Below are positions 35,426-43,524 of a DNA stretch of 64,000 nt, one piece after another. The stretch spans positions 1 through 64,000 of the forward strand of contig JAFWEX010000008.1 of NCBI GenBank assembly GCA_017512705.1, given 5' to 3'. How positions within the stretch are numbered: the first letter of the stretch is position 1; each line of letters starts with the position of its first letter. This stretch comes from Paenibacillus sp. GTDB lineage: Bacteria; Bacillota; Bacilli; Paenibacillales; Paenibacillaceae. The translations under genes were made by a program, and so were the position numbers. The notes beneath the pieces are model-generated. The model made no database searches and was not told the DNA's origin. It saw only the letters and a program-made list of their open reading frames with translations.

Positions 35426-35454
35426 TGTAACCTTTTTGAGACTTACCACGTCTA
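35426..35454 (+). promoter_or_regulatory. ECF-sigma-type promoter
   Basis: TGTAAC (35426-35431), 17 bp, CGTC (35449-35452, continuing CGTCTA) matches the B. subtilis SigX/SigW-type consensus. It lies upstream of an ECF sigma gene, as expected for autoregulation. The leader to the start codon is about 310 nt, longer than usual, and includes a weak hairpin with TTTTTT (35654-35672). Nothing else is recognised in 35455-35770. Confidence 0.6.
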
Positions 35455-35770
35455 TAGGATGTAAGGCTTTTTAATAAGCTTTTTCAAGAAGTCATGACAA
35501 CGAATCCAGTCGCATATGAATGTCAAATCGGCAAAAGTGGATAGCAATGGATTTGCCAGGAGGATGCAGACCGTTGTACAATGTTACTGTTATGTAAAAA
35601 CGTTGGGGAAATTGCCATTACATAGGGGAATTTGGCGGAAGGGCCTGTATTGGCGCTGTACGCCTTTTTTATGCGGTCAAAACCGCAACTTTTTAATGCC
35701 TGTTCGGTAATATATGCATAGAGTCGAACGGGGAGAAGCACATGGATGGGCGAGGAGGGGTCGCACTCAA

Positions 35771-36364
35771 ATGACGGATTCCCAGTTGATTCGAGAGATC
35801 AAGGAAGGTAACGTGGAGTTATATTCCGAGCTGATGAGTCGTTATCAGCGTAAAATACTGGCTTTCGTATATCATATGTTGAAAAGTTCCAATATGGAGC
35901 TGCTGGCAGAGGATCTTTGTTCTGAGACATTCTACAAGGCGTTCCGAAGTTTACACTCTTTCCGTGAGGTGGACGCTTCATTCTCCACGTGGTTATACAC
36001 GATTGCGAGAAATACAGTATTGAGTGAGCTCCGCAAACAGCGTAGTGGAAATGTTCCGCTCGAAGAGAGCGGTGTAGTTCCGGTGGCTCCTATGGAGAAT
36101 GCACCGGAACATGCTGTACTACGCAGCGAGCGTGTCATGCTTGTAAGGGATGCGATTAACAATCTGCCAGAGAAGCAACGCTCTGCGATTATACTTCGTG
36201 AGTATGACCAGCTAGACTACCAGGAAATTGCGGGTATATTAGGACAGAGCGTCAGTTCTGTAAAATCACTGTTATTCAGGGCAAGATCAAGCGTGAAAAC
36301 ACAGTTGGAGCCTTATTTCTTCGAGCCGATGTACGAGCCATATGAAGGGATGAAGAACCGATGA
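35771..36364 (+). CDS. ECF-family RNA polymerase sigma factor
   Basis: 197 residues with sigma region 2 (about 10-80, including DLCSETFYKAFRSLHSF and FSTWLYTIARN) and region 4 (about 130-180, LPEKQRSAIILREYDQLDYQEIA and SVSSVKSLLFRAR). It directs RNA polymerase to a stress regulon. ATG at 35771 has GAGGAGGGG upstream; an in-frame ATG at 35714 lacks one. The stop overlaps the anti-sigma gene (ATGA), the usual pairing. The exact subgroup (SigX/SigW/SigV-like) is not assigned. Confidence 0.93.
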   Translation: MTDSQLIREIKEGNVELYSELMSRYQRKILAFVYHMLKSSNMELLAEDLCSETFYKAFRSLHSFREVDASFSTWLYTIARNTVLSELRKQRSGNVPLEESGVVPVAPMENAPEHAVLRSERVMLVRDAINNLPEKQRSAIILREYDQLDYQEIAGILGQSVSSVKSLLFRARSSVKTQLEPYFFEPMYEPYEGMKNR

Positions 36365-36996
36365 ATTGCAATGAAGCCCAGGAACTGTTTGCACTGGTCT
36401 GGGATTTGCCGGACTCTCATCCCCAGCGAATTGCGTTTCAAGCACATCTCGCTGGTTGTGAAGAGTGTTCAGAGCAGTTTGACGTCTGGGAGGAAGCCCA
36501 GATGTTACTGCATAGTATTCCGGTTCCAGTGACAGAACAGCAGGCAGAGAGAGTCAACCGAAACGTGATGGACCGGATTTACATGGAGTCCCCATGGTTA
36601 TTGCCTGAAGAGGCGAAGGTTAATCGTTTCTCTGCCGCGATCCGTAAACATATGTCTTTGTGGATTGCGGCGTTCCTGGCCATTTTTTTATGCAGTTTCT
36701 TGTACATGGCGATGTTTAAGCCAGAGATATCTGAGGCTGAGAAATCTAATGCCATGACAACGGGCATACTTGAAACCGGGGTTGCCGGAAGTACAGCGTC
36801 ATCCTCAGGATTATACAAGTACAACATTCCGCAGGCAGACCAAGGGAGCATCATTGAACCTTTTGTTGTAAGTATGAGTCCAGCTTATCCGCAGTACTGG
36901 ATGGCTCTATCACTGCTTGCCATCGGTATGGCTTTATTTTCACTTGGACGCATGCATAGGTCAACGAATAAACGGAAACATGGTGTGCGTGCGTAG
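36361..36996 (+). CDS. Anti-sigma factor with zinc-finger (zf-HC2-like) domain
   Basis: 211 residues. The N-terminal cytoplasmic domain starts MNCNEAQELF and carries H-x3-C-x2-C (HLAGCEECSEQF), the zinc anti-sigma motif. Two hydrophobic segments follow, LWIAAFLAIFLCSFLYMAMF (about 100-119) and YWMALSLLAIGMALFSLG (about 180-197). Its extracytoplasmic loop (about 120-178) would be the sensor. It should hold the sigma factor encoded just upstream at the membrane until a signal releases it. Confidence 0.88.
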   Translation: MNCNEAQELFALVWDLPDSHPQRIAFQAHLAGCEECSEQFDVWEEAQMLLHSIPVPVTEQQAERVNRNVMDRIYMESPWLLPEEAKVNRFSAAIRKHMSLWIAAFLAIFLCSFLYMAMFKPEISEAEKSNAMTTGILETGVAGSTASSSGLYKYNIPQADQGSIIEPFVVSMSPAYPQYWMALSLLAIGMALFSLGRMHRSTNKRKHGVRA

Positions 36997-37039
36997 GGTA
37001 GTCAACCTGCGTTTGCCTGAGGAGAAATGAGGGATAAAC

Positions 37040-37639
37040 GTGCGAATTGGACTTGTTCGTCATGGTCTCACAGATTGGAATGCGGCTGGCCGTATACAGG
37101 GTCAGACTGATATTCCGTTGAATGAGGTAGGTCGGAATCAAGCAGAGCGGCTTGGTAAACGACTGGAGTCTGACGATTACCATTGGGATTATATTGTGAC
37201 GAGTGGCTTATCTAGAGCACAAGAGACAGGTGAGATTCTTTCACGGATGCTGCATGTACCTATGCTTGAGCCAGACGCACGACTGAAAGAAAGAGGTTTT
37301 GGTCAGGTAGAGGGCCTCACTTCAGATGAGAGGGTTACACGCTGGGGGGAATCTTGGGATACACTTGATCTGGGGCAAGAGCAAATCAAGGACATTCAAG
37401 TGCGAGCACTAGCATTTCTGAACGATCTATGGTCTACATACGCTGAGCAAAATGTACTTATCGTGACGCATGGTGCTTTTCTTGCTAACCTGTTAGCAGC
37501 GTTATTTCAAGACCAATACAACGAACGAATAGGGAACCTGTCGCTGACCGTTTTAGAAAAAGAACAAAGTGACTGGATTCCGATTTTATACAATTGCACA
37601 CAACATCTGTCTATGGAAGCTGCCGAACAATCTGAGTGA
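37040..37639 (+). CDS. Histidine phosphatase family protein
   Basis: 199-residue member of the phosphoglycerate mutase-like superfamily. LVRHGLTDWN carries the RHG catalytic histidine, R61-like SGLSRAQETG binds phosphate, and VTHGAFLANLLAAL provides the second histidine. The substrate cannot be told; family members dephosphorylate sugar phosphates, alpha-ribazole phosphate and others. The GTG start at 37040 has GAGGGAT upstream. A terminator overlaps its stop codon. Confidence 0.88.
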   Translation: MRIGLVRHGLTDWNAAGRIQGQTDIPLNEVGRNQAERLGKRLESDDYHWDYIVTSGLSRAQETGEILSRMLHVPMLEPDARLKERGFGQVEGLTSDERVTRWGESWDTLDLGQEQIKDIQVRALAFLNDLWSTYAEQNVLIVTHGAFLANLLAALFQDQYNERIGNLSLTVLEKEQSDWIPILYNCTQHLSMEAAEQSE

Positions 37640-37662
37640 ACAATACTCAGGTTGTTTTTTTT
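37626..37662 (+). terminator. Terminator overlapping the histidine phosphatase stop
   Basis: AACAATCTGAGT pairs with ACTCAGGTTGTT (one G-T pair), followed by nine or more T. The stem includes the TGA. Confidence 0.88.
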
Positions 37663-37790
37663 TAATACTATTTGGCTTGATCTAAGAGAAAGAATGGCGG
37701 TTAGGAACTCTATCGTACTCTTTTTCTTCTGTTTGAATAATTGGAAGCATATGATGGTGAAAAACAAAAAAATGCAAAAAAAGGTTTAGA

Positions 37791-37843
37791 TTGTGCAGAA
37801 TCCGTCAACCCTGTATACAAAACCACATAGTTTCAGGCCTGAA
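37791..37843 (+). promoter_or_regulatory. Putative promoter and 12-bp palindrome
   Basis: TTGTGC (37791-37796), 17 bp, TATACA (37814-37819). TTCAGGCCTGAA (37832-37843) is a perfect palindrome just past the predicted start and may be an operator. Confidence 0.45.
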
Positions 37844-37884
37844 TCAGCAGCCTGTAAACTGTGAACGGGCGAGGCGATGAACCC

Positions 37885-39003
37885 ATGAATCTAGCAGATA
37901 TGCTGACTTTTGCTGATATTGGTCAGCTTAACCGAATTGCAGACTACTATCAATGCGAATGCAAGCCCAACTCCAAACATGAACTCATCCAGAGCATCCT
38001 CACGACATTGGGCAGTAAACCTTTCTTTGAGCAGCAAGTGCGACAATTGGATCGAGCAGATCAACGTTTTTTGAATAACTTGTTATTTGATCCACGCCAA
38101 TATTTTGGCATGGAGGAGCTCATCGCCATAGCCCGCCAATCGATGGATAAAAAGGAGAGTGAGACAGGTACGAATCCACGAGATCTGATCATTCGCTTTA
38201 CCAAGAGCGGTTGGCTCTTCAATGGTACTACACAGCAAACAAGATATCTCTACCGGGTTCCAGAAGATTTGAAACTAAGGTTTAGAGATGTACTATCAAC
38301 TCATTTACGAGCAGGTATTGTCAAAACAACAGAGCCTTCCATGTATCGGGAGGAATATCATCTGATGGCAGACGATCTGAAGTTGTTCCTGAAGTTTGTA
38401 CAGCAACATGAGATAGTGGTGAATGCGGAAGGCATGATGTACCGTCGATCTCAGCAACAGCTGATGGAGCATCTCTATATTTCTGAGGAACTGGTAGGCA
38501 GAGCTGGATGGCGCTTTGGGTATGGTCGCTCTTTCAAGGATTACCCTGACCGTTTTGCATTGTTGTATGATTACGCCTATCATCACCGGTTAATTCGTGA
38601 AGAGCAGAACTTGCTCAGACTGACGGCGGCTGGTGAAGACAAGCTGAGTGCCGAGAATGCAGCCGAAATGATGCAGTTGTTTCGGTTTTGGTTAAGACTT
38701 TATAAAGGTGCTGTTCCAAATCTGGCCTCGATTGTGTATTGGACAGGTGAATGCGCTGGCGAGTGGTCGACGATGGAATCACTGTTCGAGCAAATAGGTC
38801 CTTTTATTCAGCCTTTCTACTATGATGCTCCAGAAGACGTTTATAACAAGCGGATCATCAAAATGATGCTTCATCTAGGGTTAATACGAACAGGTGAGCA
38901 TGACCAGGGCAAGACAGTACAGATGACAACTTGGGGGTCTAGGCTTGCTGCATCTTGTCGATCTCTCTCGACTGAGGTTACACCGATTGCGTTTGACAAG
39001 TGA
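37885..39003 (+). CDS. Protein of unknown function with XPB-N-terminal-like features
   Basis: 372 residues, soluble, rich in helical Leu/Arg segments. Blocks such as DIGQLNRIADYYQCECKPNS, LDRADQRFLNNLLFD and LRLTAAGEDKL look like repeated winged-helix units. They remind me of the helicase-associated N-terminal domain found on XPB-type helicases (Helicase_C_3), but no helicase motif is present. The similarity is weak and from memory. ATG at 37885 has GAGGCGA 8 bases upstream. It is a single-gene unit with its own promoter. Confidence 0.6.
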   Translation: MNLADMLTFADIGQLNRIADYYQCECKPNSKHELIQSILTTLGSKPFFEQQVRQLDRADQRFLNNLLFDPRQYFGMEELIAIARQSMDKKESETGTNPRDLIIRFTKSGWLFNGTTQQTRYLYRVPEDLKLRFRDVLSTHLRAGIVKTTEPSMYREEYHLMADDLKLFLKFVQQHEIVVNAEGMMYRRSQQQLMEHLYISEELVGRAGWRFGYGRSFKDYPDRFALLYDYAYHHRLIREEQNLLRLTAAGEDKLSAENAAEMMQLFRFWLRLYKGAVPNLASIVYWTGECAGEWSTMESLFEQIGPFIQPFYYDAPEDVYNKRIIKMMLHLGLIRTGEHDQGKTVQMTTWGSRLAASCRSLSTEVTPIAFDK

Positions 39004-39048
39004 AGGACAAGTTGCTACAATCACTCCCAAAATGAAGGAGTGATACGA

Positions 39049-39555
39049 ATGATAATTCCATACCAAGGTATAAAACCACAGTTACATCCTTCAATATATA
39101 TAGCTGAAGGTTCGCAATTGATAGGTGATCTGCAGATGGGGGAAGATTCTTCTGTTTGGTTCAATGCAGTCCTTCGAGCTGATTTGGCACCTATTAAGAT
39201 TGGAAAGCGCTGCAATATTCAAGATAATGCTGTAGGACATGTGAACACCGATCAGCCTCTCATACTGGGAGATGATGTCTCTGTAGGACATGCTGCAATC
39301 ATTCATGGTTGTATCATTGGAACGGGAGCGCTGATTGGCATGGGAGCCATTATACTTAATGGCGCTGAAATTGGTGAGTATTCACTGATTGGGGCCGGTT
39401 CTGTGGTGACTGAGAATAGTAAAATTCCGCCCTATACTCTCGCTTTGGGTACGCCCGCAAGAGTGATTCGTGAACTGACTGAAGCTGATCTGCAGCGGAT
39501 GTCCAGAACTGCACTGGGTTATGTGGACAAAGGAAGAGAATATAGGAGCTCTTAA
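39049..39555 (+). CDS. Gamma-carbonic-anhydrase-like hexapeptide-repeat protein
   Basis: 168 residues built of left-handed beta-helix repeats ([LIV]GxxxxI-type), with a C-terminal helix (TEADLQRMSRTAL). Histidines at NAVGHVN, VSVGHAAIIHG match the three metal-binding positions of gamma-class carbonic anhydrases (YrdA/PaaY/YtoA group). Many members have no demonstrated CO2-hydrating activity. ATG at 39049 follows AAGGAG by 8 bases; the earlier in-frame GTG at 39040 abuts it. Confidence 0.85.
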   Translation: MIIPYQGIKPQLHPSIYIAEGSQLIGDLQMGEDSSVWFNAVLRADLAPIKIGKRCNIQDNAVGHVNTDQPLILGDDVSVGHAAIIHGCIIGTGALIGMGAIILNGAEIGEYSLIGAGSVVTENSKIPPYTLALGTPARVIRELTEADLQRMSRTALGYVDKGREYRSS

Positions 39556-39578
39556 ATCCGTTTTGGAGGTGCATCCTA

Positions 39579-39758
39579 TTGGATAAAATGAAAGTTACGT
39601 ATGAAGTCATGTTGGGGCTGGCAGCTGAGATGGTTTGGGACGAGGCGCTTCGCAAACAGCGGAGTGAGAAGCTTTATTTGGAGATCGACAAAGCGTTGGC
39701 GACCGGAGACGAAGTAGCTTTCCGGAGTCTTACGGATGAACTGAGGACCATTAATTAA
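39579..39758 (+). CDS. Small IDEAL-domain protein
   Basis: A 59-residue protein beginning at TTG 39579, with GGAGG (39565-39569) 9 bases upstream. KLYLEIDKALATGDEVAFRSLTDELR is close to the IDEAL domain seen at the C-terminus of B. subtilis YpiB and in ComK, here standing alone. It lies just before ypiF and qcrA, the neighbourhood of ypiB, so it may be a reduced ypiB. The role is unknown; probably a protein-protein interaction module. A terminator follows. Confidence 0.75.
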   Translation: MDKMKVTYEVMLGLAAEMVWDEALRKQRSEKLYLEIDKALATGDEVAFRSLTDELRTIN

Positions 39759-39798
39759 CAGATCAATGACAGATCATATAGAATTAAAGATTGATGAA

Positions 39799-39829
39799 AA
39801 GGAATGCGCAGCCGCGTGTTCCTTTTTTG
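39799..39829 (+). terminator. Terminator after the IDEAL protein
   Basis: AAGGAATGCGC pairs with GCGTGTTCCTT (one interior mismatch) and is followed by six T. Confidence 0.8.
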
Positions 39830-39922
39830 ATATGCGTTTGAAAAACAAAATGAAATCTAGCTTTATACCACATGCTCATATATAATATGGGCATAAAATG
39901 GATAGGAAGGGGATAAAGGGAA

Positions 39923-40345
39923 TTGAAATTCAGTGAGATGAATCAAGACAGCTGGGCTGAACTGCAACTCTATCTGGATACATGCCTCGTTCCATTCACG
40001 GCTATGAGTGGTAAGCTATCACCGGTTGAAGCAACGGAAGCATTGGAGCGGCTGCGAGATTTTTTGGATATGGTCGAGATTCCTTTTAAAGGAAGGATTA
40101 TGACCTATCCAGCATATCATTACAGTAGTACGGAAATGTCAATGACATTAAATACCTTATCAGCTGAACTTAAAGCTTCGGGATTCAAATATGTGGTTAT
40201 TATGACAGCAGATGGGTCGTTTGAAGGCGTAGAAATTTCCAATGCGGACTTGATTTTAAGTCATAAAGATCTTCTTCAGAACATGGAAAACAAGTCAATA
40301 GCTCAATATGTTGGGGAGTGTATACGAAATCTATGGAAAAAGTGA
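39923..40345 (+). CDS. ypiF: YpiF/DUF2487 family protein
   Basis: 140-residue soluble protein of the DUF2487 family, in the position of B. subtilis ypiF, directly upstream of qcrA. The MTYPAYHYSS block and LKASGFKYVVIMTADGSFEG are characteristic as I recall. The function is unknown; the constant link with qcrABC suggests a part in cytochrome bc assembly or control. TTG at 39923 has AAAGGG upstream. TATAAT at 39881-39886 may be its -10. Confidence 0.8.
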   Translation: MKFSEMNQDSWAELQLYLDTCLVPFTAMSGKLSPVEATEALERLRDFLDMVEIPFKGRIMTYPAYHYSSTEMSMTLNTLSAELKASGFKYVVIMTADGSFEGVEISNADLILSHKDLLQNMENKSIAQYVGECIRNLWKK

Positions 40346-40360
40346 CGTCTTGATGACAAA

Positions 40361-40455
40361 TGTGACAAATTTCCAACAGTTTTTAATAACGCTTACAACA
40401 GAAGCTTAAAAATGTGTGACAAATTCTTGACGGTATTCTAGGGCTACTATATGAT
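40361..40455 (+). promoter_or_regulatory. qcrABC promoter with paired direct repeats
   Basis: TTGACG (40427-40432), 17 bp, TATGAT (40450-40455) is a good promoter. TGTGACAAATT occurs at 40361-40371 and again at 40415-40425, 54 bases apart. The second copy abuts the -35. They could bind an oxygen- or redox-responsive activator such as ResD; the protein is not identified. Confidence 0.6.
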
Positions 40456-40537
40456 TATGTATGTTCTAGTAAGTCGTGGAATTTCTGAAAATGAAACCGA
40501 TTGAGAGAGTTGGCTGAAAAAGGGGGTTGGAGACAGT

Positions 40538-41080
40538 ATGAGCAGTGAGCATGACCAGCACGAAGCCTCGATTAAACCGCCAAGCAGAATGGAAATGTCT
40601 CGCAGGCAGTTTTTGACGTACACGCTTGGTGGAGCTACAGCCTACATGGCCGCCGGTGCAATTCTTCCTATGGTCCGTTTTGCGGTGGACCCCATTTTAC
40701 AGCATAAGGGAGAAGGAGCCTCTGTCAAAGTAGCTGAGATCAGCAAAATTACAAATGAACCTCAAGAATTTACGTTTGAATTGAAACAGCAAGATGGCTG
40801 GTATTTGAGTAATGCCTCGCTTGTGGCCTGGATTCGTAAGGACGAACAAGGTAAAATTTATGCGCTTTCACCTATCTGTAAACATTTGGGATGTACAGTG
40901 GGCTGGAATAGCGACAAGAATTACCCGAATGAGTATCATTGCCCTTGCCACGGTGCGCACTATGACAAGGAAGGGAAGAATCTTGCCGTAGCCCCGAAAC
41001 CGCTGGATGAATATGTGGTCAAGGAAGAACAAGGTTGGGTTTATCTTGGCGAGATTGTTCCGAACACCCGAGTGAAATAG
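40538..41080 (+). CDS. qcrA: Menaquinol:cytochrome c reductase Rieske iron-sulfur subunit
   Basis: 180 residues. A short N-terminal tail with SRRQFL (21-26), resembling a twin-arginine signal, precedes a hydrophobic anchor (about 27-45). The 2Fe-2S Rieske fold has ligands C114/H116 and C135/H138 in CKHLGC and CPCH, with the disulfide pair C119/C137. It takes electrons from menaquinol in the bc complex. Start of qcrABC. Confidence 0.97.
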   Translation: MSSEHDQHEASIKPPSRMEMSRRQFLTYTLGGATAYMAAGAILPMVRFAVDPILQHKGEGASVKVAEISKITNEPQEFTFELKQQDGWYLSNASLVAWIRKDEQGKIYALSPICKHLGCTVGWNSDKNYPNEYHCPCHGAHYDKEGKNLAVAPKPLDEYVVKEEQGWVYLGEIVPNTRVK

Positions 41081-41095
41081 GAGGCGTGAATGTAG

Positions 41096-41767
41096 ATGTT
41101 TAAAAATGTCTATGACTGGATTGATGAACGTCTTGACATCACGCCAATCTGGCGGGACGTTGCGGATCATGAAGTGCCAGAGCACGTTAACCCGGCTCAT
41201 CACTTTTCCGCATTCGTATACTGTTTTGGCGGATTGACGTTCTTTATCACGGTAATTCAGATTTTGTCAGGCATGTTCCTGACGATGTATTATGTACCCG
41301 ATATTATTAATGCTTATGCAAGTGTTGAGTATTTGCAAACGAAAGTAGCTTTCGGTCAGATCGTACGTGGTATGCACCATTGGGGAGCCAGTCTGGTTAT
41401 CGTCATGATGTTTTTACATACGATGCGTGTTTTCTTTACAGGCTCTTACAAGGCTCCGCGTGAGATGAACTGGGTTGTCGGCATGCTGATTTTCTTCGTC
41501 ATGCTGGGTCTGGGTCTGACAGGATATTTGTTGCCTTGGGATAACAAAGCTTATTTTGCGACAAAAGTAACACTGGAGATTGCCAACACCGTACCTTGGC
41601 TTGGACCGATTATCAAAGAATTCCTGCAAGGGGGAACAATCGTTGGCGCCCAGACACTAACAAGGTTCTTCGCATTGCACGTTTTCTTCCTCCCTGCGGT
41701 GCTTCTGGTGCTTCTGGTCGGACACTTTATTATGATCCGCAGACAAGGCATTTCCGGACCACTATAA
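41096..41767 (+). CDS. qcrB: Cytochrome b6 subunit of the bc complex
   Basis: 223 residues with four membrane spans. The heme b ligands are in MHHWGAS...FLHTMR and FALHVFF...GHFIMIRRQG. Cys43 (VYCFGG) is in the exact position of the cysteine that covalently binds the extra heme in the b6-type proteins of Bacillus and chloroplasts. The ribosome site is AGGAGG, 11 bases before the ATG. The split b6 plus qcrC layout is typical of Bacillota. Confidence 0.97.
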   Translation: MFKNVYDWIDERLDITPIWRDVADHEVPEHVNPAHHFSAFVYCFGGLTFFITVIQILSGMFLTMYYVPDIINAYASVEYLQTKVAFGQIVRGMHHWGASLVIVMMFLHTMRVFFTGSYKAPREMNWVVGMLIFFVMLGLGLTGYLLPWDNKAYFATKVTLEIANTVPWLGPIIKEFLQGGTIVGAQTLTRFFALHVFFLPAVLLVLLVGHFIMIRRQGISGPL

Positions 41768-41789
41768 ACCAAAGAAGGGAGGAAACGTA

Positions 41790-42671
41790 ATGGCTCACGG
41801 GCACAAGAATAAGGATGAGGAAAAGATTATCTTTGTCGGTGATTCACGGGTTCGCAAAGGTTCGGGGTTTATTACTCCGCCCGACTATACGGCTTACCCC
41901 GGCAAATCAGAAGCTTTTATTCCTAACTTCTTGCTGAAGGAGTGGATGGTCGGTGTCGTTGTATTGGTCGGCATTCTGGTGTTGACCATCTCTGAACCTG
42001 CACCTCTCGGTTATCCGGCCAATCCAAGTGCATCAGTTATTCCGATGCCGGACTGGTACTTTCTTTTTCTCTATCAGTACCTGAAATACCCATATGCATC
42101 CGGAGATTATGTTCTACTCGGCGTGTTGGGTGTTAGCGGCGTTGCATTTGGAGCTTTGCTGCTGGCTCCCTTCCTGGATACGGGGAAAGAACGTCGTTTC
42201 TACAAACGTCCTATTGCTTCTTCTTTAATGTTACTGTCGGTAATTTCAGTGTTCTATCTGACAAACGTAGCCTGGACTCACTACAAGCACGAGCTTGAAG
42301 CGACAGGTCAGAAGCCAGAGCATATTCAGCGGGAAGAGGAAGCCCTGGAGAAACATGAACAGGGACTACCTACTTCCAATGCACCAGGACAGAAGGAAGA
42401 AGTCGCAATTGTTGACAAGGATAATCCTGCAATGGAAACGTACAAAAAAGCCGGCTGTATTGGCTGTCACGCAGCGGATATGAAAGGTGCCGGCGGTCCT
42501 TCTCTACGCGGAGTGGGAGACAAACACAGTCAGGAAGAAATTTTGGCCATCATAAAAGAAGGCTATAACAGAATGCAGCCTCAGTATGAAAATGCCATAG
42601 CCCAAGGTGTAACGGATGAGGAGATCACTCATCTGGCTGAATGGCTTGCGAAACAGAAGGCGGAACAGTAA
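41790..42671 (+). CDS. qcrC: Fused subunit IV / cytochrome c subunit of the bc complex
   Basis: 293 residues. The N-terminal part (about 45-165) has three spans like b6f subunit IV, including the PDWYFLFLYQYLKY quinol-site region. The C-terminal part is a membrane-tethered c-type cytochrome with C-IG-CH (AGCIGCHAAD, about 227-236) and a late Met ligand in NRMQPQYE. This fusion is the Bacillus QcrC arrangement. A terminator follows. Confidence 0.97.
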   Translation: MAHGHKNKDEEKIIFVGDSRVRKGSGFITPPDYTAYPGKSEAFIPNFLLKEWMVGVVVLVGILVLTISEPAPLGYPANPSASVIPMPDWYFLFLYQYLKYPYASGDYVLLGVLGVSGVAFGALLLAPFLDTGKERRFYKRPIASSLMLLSVISVFYLTNVAWTHYKHELEATGQKPEHIQREEEALEKHEQGLPTSNAPGQKEEVAIVDKDNPAMETYKKAGCIGCHAADMKGAGGPSLRGVGDKHSQEEILAIIKEGYNRMQPQYENAIAQGVTDEEITHLAEWLAKQKAEQ

Positions 42672-42686
42672 AATCGAATTAATGAG

Positions 42687-42718
42687 AAAACCTGATCGTA
42701 ATGCGGTCAGGTTTTTTT
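42687..42718 (+). terminator. Terminator of qcrABC
   Basis: AAACCTGATC...GGTCAGGTTT followed by T7, with a small internal loop. Confidence 0.85.
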
Positions 42719-42760
42719 GAAGTCATTTGGAGAAAAGGTGGTACCGAGTTACGGCGTTGA

Positions 42761-42800
42761 GGATTTAAGGATTTTAGGATTTAAGAATCTAAGACTTTAA
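42761..42800 (+). repeat. 8-bp tandem repeat array (five copies)
   Basis: Five consecutive 8-mers with no gaps: GGATTTAA, GGATTTTA, GGATTTAA, GAATCTAA, GACTTTAA, followed by a partial copy, GAATGAGT. The array ends 25 bases before the ypjA start and could alter spacing of its promoter or leader if it changes length. Confidence 0.85.
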
Positions 42801-42825
42801 GAATGAGTGAAGAAAGGAAGGTGCA

Positions 42826-43458
42826 GTGCACGTGGCTTTATCGTTTTTTTGGAGCAGGGAATTCCTGACCAATCGGTATTTCCTATGGCTTCTATTCTGG
42901 TGTAATGCGCTAGGCACGGTATACGGTTATATCTGGTATGGCGAGCAGATGAAACTGACGCTAGCGCAGCAGCCGACATGGCAGATCGTATTTGTACCAG
43001 ACAGTCCGACAGCAAGTCTGTTTTTTACTTTGGCTCTTTTGTGGGTGTTGTATCCGGTCAAGTCGGTAGTTCTTCAGCGGATCGGACATGTCATTCAGGC
43101 TCTTGCGGTTGTAACCTCTGTGAAATATGGGGTATGGGCCGTATCCATTATTTTTGCAGGCTGGGCTCAAGGAGGCACGCAGCATTGGCAAGACTGGATG
43201 TTGATTGCTTCCCACAGTGCAATGGCGATTGAAGCGCTGATCTATGTACGTTTCTTTGGGTTCCGTTGGTTGGCATTAATCGTGGCAGGTCTATGGACAC
43301 TGCTGAACGATACAATGGATTATACATATGACATCTACCCGTGGCTGCCTGCAACGATGTATCAGCATGTCGAAGCTGTTCGTAATTTTACTTTTACATT
43401 AACCATCGCAAGTATTCTCGCTGCGTGGCTTGCGCTAAAACAGGCCAAAAGAGCGTAA
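42826..43458 (+). CDS. ypjA: YpjA/DUF1405 membrane protein
   Basis: 210 residues with about five membrane spans. It has the DUF1405 features FWCNALGTVYGYIWYG, FVPDSPTASLFF and NDTMDYTYDIYPWL. It follows qcrC in Bacillus too; the function is unknown. GTG at 42826 or 42832 can be served by GAAAGGAAG; the earlier has 6-base spacing. The tandem 8-mers lie just upstream. Confidence 0.85.
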   Translation: MHVALSFFWSREFLTNRYFLWLLFWCNALGTVYGYIWYGEQMKLTLAQQPTWQIVFVPDSPTASLFFTLALLWVLYPVKSVVLQRIGHVIQALAVVTSVKYGVWAVSIIFAGWAQGGTQHWQDWMLIASHSAMAIEALIYVRFFGFRWLALIVAGLWTLLNDTMDYTYDIYPWLPATMYQHVEAVRNFTFTLTIASILAAWLALKQAKRA

Positions 43459-43524
43459 GCTTACACGTTTAGCTTGTTCTAACCGACTATCCCTCGCCAT
43501 ACATTGATGATGGGAGGGATGTCC

